Assembly (NCBI GenBank): GCA_018816555.1
Contig: JAHIVT010000097.1
Coordinates: 1 to 64,000, forward strand
DNA: 64,000 nucleotides
Direction: 5' to 3'
Source: Pseudomonadota bacterium
GTDB taxonomy: Bacteria; Desulfobacterota; Desulfobulbia; Desulfobulbales; SURF-16
The translations under genes and the position numbers were made by a program. Below, piece by piece: positions 62,347 through 64,000 of this stretch. Under the pieces are notes generated by a model. That model ran no database searches. It had not been told where the DNA came from and was given only the letters and a program-made list of their open reading frames with translations. Position 1 is the stretch's first letter. Every line of letters starts with the position of its first letter.

Positions 62347-62499
62347 TCAGGTGGATAGTCTGTAGGTGTTTAGGCGGATAGCAATGATAGACTTCGCAAA
62401 TGAGATGATCGGCTGTATCGGTTCCATCGAGCATAGTGAAAGGATGTGTTCTGCGCAGTTCCTAACAGACTACAGTCTAAACAACCTGAGCAGTTATTT
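62347..62499. repeat. Family B repeat, copy 4, with an internal four-helix-bundle gene piece
   Basis: Left TCAGGTGGATAGTCTGTAGG and right TAACAGACTACAGTCTAAAC with AACCTGAGCAGTTA. Between them, 62391-62463 corresponds to codons ~36-60 of an IVP-type gene (TSQMR-SAVSVPSSIVKGC after one stop codon, TGA for Arg). Confidence 0.8.
62391..62463 (+). pseudogene. Internal fragment of a four-helix-bundle (23S rRNA IVP-type) gene
   Basis: Translation TSQMR*SAVSVPSSIVKGCVL; the SAVSVPSNIVEGC core is the family's best conserved stretch. No start codon in frame. It overlaps in sequence the 3' end of the next fragment (62549-62698) with only a few changes. Confidence 0.8.
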
Positions 62500-62505
62500 G
62501 TAACT

Positions 62506-62710
62506 TCAGGTGGATAGTCTGTAGGTGTTTAGGTGGATAGGAATAACCATGCGAGATCACACACAGCTCAGAGCATTTGAATTGGCCGATGAAGTTGCGA
62601 TTCTCACCTATCGCGAAACAAGAAATTTCCCCAAAGACGAAATGTACGGATTGACTTCGCAAATGAGAAGATCGGCTGTATCGGTTCCATCGAACTAAAC
62701 AACCTGAGCA
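62506..62710. repeat. Family B repeat, copy 5, with the 5' part of a four-helix-bundle gene
   Basis: Left TCAGGTGGATAGTCTGTAGG (62506 on), then the truncated gene, then right end CTAAACAACCTGAGCAGT. It is directly tandem to copy 4 and ends 16 bp before the next gene. Confidence 0.85.
62549..62698 (+). pseudogene. Truncated four-helix-bundle protein gene (TIGR02436 / IVP type), first 49 codons
   Basis: ATG start, then MRDHTQLRAFELADEVAILT, YRETRNFPKDEMYGLTSQMR and RSAVSVPSN followed at once by TAA. Full-length family members have ~115-125 residues and continue with IVEG. The stop is created where the coding sequence joins the right repeat end (AAC|TAAAC). The family was first known from intervening sequences of 23S rRNA; solo copies have no proven role. 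Confidence 0.85.
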
Positions 62711-62726
62711 GTAGGCACATAAATTA

Positions 62727-64000
62727 ATGGACACTTTGAACCTGGAACTGCGGAAGACAAAAGAAGAAATTGACCGTCTTGTCAGAAACTGGCGGGCATT
62801 GCTTGATGTCATGCCTGAGATGGTTGTGCTGATCCGGGAGGACTGTATCATTGAGTACATGAATCCCAGCGCAGTTATCGTCTTCGGAGATTTGTGCAGA
62901 CAGGAATGCCGGAAAAATTTCTGTAATGCTGATGACCGTTGTAGAGTTTGTTGTCCGATAACCCTGTCTGCCAGCGGGAAAAGAAAAAGCGGCCTTGAAG
63001 AAACGCGCATCGGTGATGTTGATGTAGAATACAGTTTTGTGCCCTTTCAAGGATATATGGGGGACCGACTGGTTATGATCGTGATGCGCGACATCACCGA
63101 GCGAAAACTCCATGAACAGGAGCTTTCCAGCTTTCATAATAATATTGAAGAAATTCTCCAGCAGAAGATTAGTGAATTAAAGGAAAGCGAGAAGACACAG
63201 CAGAATCTTTTCCGTGAAATAAATGTCCTGAAGCGCAAACTGCAGAATAAGGATCAGGCCGATGAAATGATCGGTACGAGCCGTAAAATGCGGGAATTGC
63301 GTGAGATGATTGATCAGGTAGCCGGCTCGGACGCCACCATATTGATTACCGGTGAGTCAGGAACAGGCAAGGAGCTTGTGGCTAATCTGATCAGGAAATG
63401 TAGTTCTAGAGCAGACAAGCCGTTTTTAAAAGTAAACTGCAACAGTATCAATGACAACCTTCTTGAAAGTGACCTTTTCGGCTATGAAAAAGGAGCCTTC
63501 ACCGGTGCCGGCGGGCGGAAAAAAGGGAAGTTTGAGATTGTTGATAACGGGTCTATTTTTCTTGATGAAATAGGGGATATCAGTCCCAAAATGCAGTCTT
63601 CTCTGCTTCGTGTACTGCAAAATGGGGAAGTGATCCGGGTTGGCGGCAACTCGCCGGTTAATGTCGATGTCCGGGTGATTGCCGCCACCAATGTGGACCT
63701 TGCCAAGGCTGTGCAGGATGGGGTATTCCGGCTTGATCTCTACTACCGGTTAAATATCATAAATATTATGATTCCCGCTCTGCGTGAGAGAAAAGAGGAT
63801 ATTGTCGATCTCGCCACATTTTTTGTCAAGCGCTATCGCGAGGCTTTTAAAAAGGATATCGATTTCCTGCCGGACAGCATCATCAGTCGTCTATTAATGC
63901 ATGACTGGCCGGGTAATGTCAGAGAGTTGGAGAATGTGATACAGAGAGCGGTATTAATGTGCAAGAATTCTGTTATTACTGAAAATGAGCTGATATTTGA
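62727..64000 (+). CDS. Sigma-54-dependent transcriptional activator with Cys-rich PAS domain (3' end outside window)
   Basis: At least 424 residues. A PAS domain (~20-130) contains seven cysteines between residues 40 and 76, ending in CRVCCPI, and closes with RDITERK. A coiled coil (~140-190) leads to the AAA+ domain: GESGTGKELVA (Walker A, ~209), EKGAFTGA (sigma-54 contact loop, ~254), DNGSIFLDEIGDI (Walker B) and DWPGNVRELENVI. The DNA-binding part would lie past 64000. The cysteines may bind a metal or sense redox. No ribosome binding site is evident; repeat DNA lies directly upstream. Confidence 0.93.
   Translation, partial: MDTLNLELRKTKEEIDRLVRNWRALLDVMPEMVVLIREDCIIEYMNPSAVIVFGDLCRQECRKNFCNADDRCRVCCPITLSASGKRKSGLEETRIGDVDVEYSFVPFQGYMGDRLVMIVMRDITERKLHEQELSSFHNNIEEILQQKISELKESEKTQQNLFREINVLKRKLQNKDQADEMIGTSRKMRELREMIDQVAGSDATILITGESGTGKELVANLIRKCSSRADKPFLKVNCNSINDNLLESDLFGYEKGAFTGAGGRKKGKFEIVDNGSIFLDEIGDISPKMQSSLLRVLQNGEVIRVGGNSPVNVDVRVIAATNVDLAKAVQDGVFRLDLYYRLNIINIMIPALRERKEDIVDLATFFVKRYREAFKKDIDFLPDSIISRLLMHDWPGNVRELENVIQRAVLMCKNSVITENELIF

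Overview
The window looks like chromosomal DNA of an anaerobic, flagellated member of the Desulfobacterota (former Deltaproteobacteria), most likely a sulfate or sulfur metaboliser of the Desulfobulbales type. The phylum is fairly well supported; the order is a guess. The pointers are a class I hybrid cluster protein with iron-sulfur and HD partners, a desulfoferrodoxin next to a Fur/PerR-type regulator, ferritin and a rubredoxin:oxygen oxidoreductase, a DVU0298-type protein, a FliW/CsrA flagellar switch and a sigma-54 flagellar promoter. No rRNA or tRNA gene was seen.

Layout. 1-1.2 kb: the edge of a transposase gene, an empty stretch and a lone HEAT-repeat gene. 1.2-2.8 kb: a NIL-ferredoxin protein and an M20-type peptidase. 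2.8-4.8 kb: a parS centromere site inside a 52-bp perfect palindrome, then parA and parB; parB overlaps pyrK-pyrD (4.8-6.5 kb). 6.7-11.4 kb is AT-rich: a YkgJ protein, a HAD phosphatase, a membrane protein carrying a GspE-type N-terminal (MshEN, possible c-di-GMP) module without ATPase, and a secreted PKD/H-lectin-like protein. 11.5-11.9 kb holds a decayed transposase. 12.1-15.7 kb is an oxygen-defence cluster (fur/perR, dfx, ftn, fprA, DVU0298-like). 15.8-19.0 kb on the minus strand is the hcp operon, with an FNR/HcpR-type operator centred exactly at -41.5 from a predicted start. 19.2-26.3 kb is mixed housekeeping (guanine deaminase, plsY, J-protein, PpiD-like foldase, polA).

26.5-38.4 kb is flagellar: flgM on the plus strand, converging with a minus-strand series flgF-flgG-flgA-flgH-flgI-flgJ-flgN-flgK-flgL-csrA-fliW that starts from a textbook sigma-54 promoter. 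FlgK and FlgL are both greatly enlarged by related insert modules. 38.5-44.2 kb has a solo FlhB C-terminal protein, sfsA, queC, nagZ, an HPF-cold-shock fusion, nadA and a phosphatase.

44.2-62.3 kb is an exopolysaccharide locus of the XrtA/PEP-CTERM type: PrsT-like TPR lipoprotein, export protein, outer-membrane barrel, chain-length protein, tyrosine kinase, TIGR03013 glycosyl-phosphate transferase, glmS, and enzymes for UDP-HexNAc, UDP-HexNAcA, UDP-glucuronate and UDP-galacturonate. No exosortase, flippase, polymerase or further glycosyltransferase lies inside the window. The window ends in a sigma-54 activator with a cysteine-rich PAS domain.

The most unusual feature is in the gaps of the polysaccharide locus after 52.9 kb. 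Two unrelated repeat families, each with inverted ends built from short iterated words, carry small genes and internally deleted copies of those genes. Family A (ends ACCACAGAG...CTCTGTGGT) encloses a GxxExxY gene, a predicted PD-(D/E)XK nuclease; three tandem 148-bp units beside it keep only the first ~16 and last ~11 codons. Family B (ends GGTGGATAGTCTGTAGG...CTAAACACCTACAGACTA) encloses two different remnants of a four-helix-bundle (23S rRNA intervening-sequence type) gene. Both look like autonomous/non-autonomous mobile repeat systems without a transposase.
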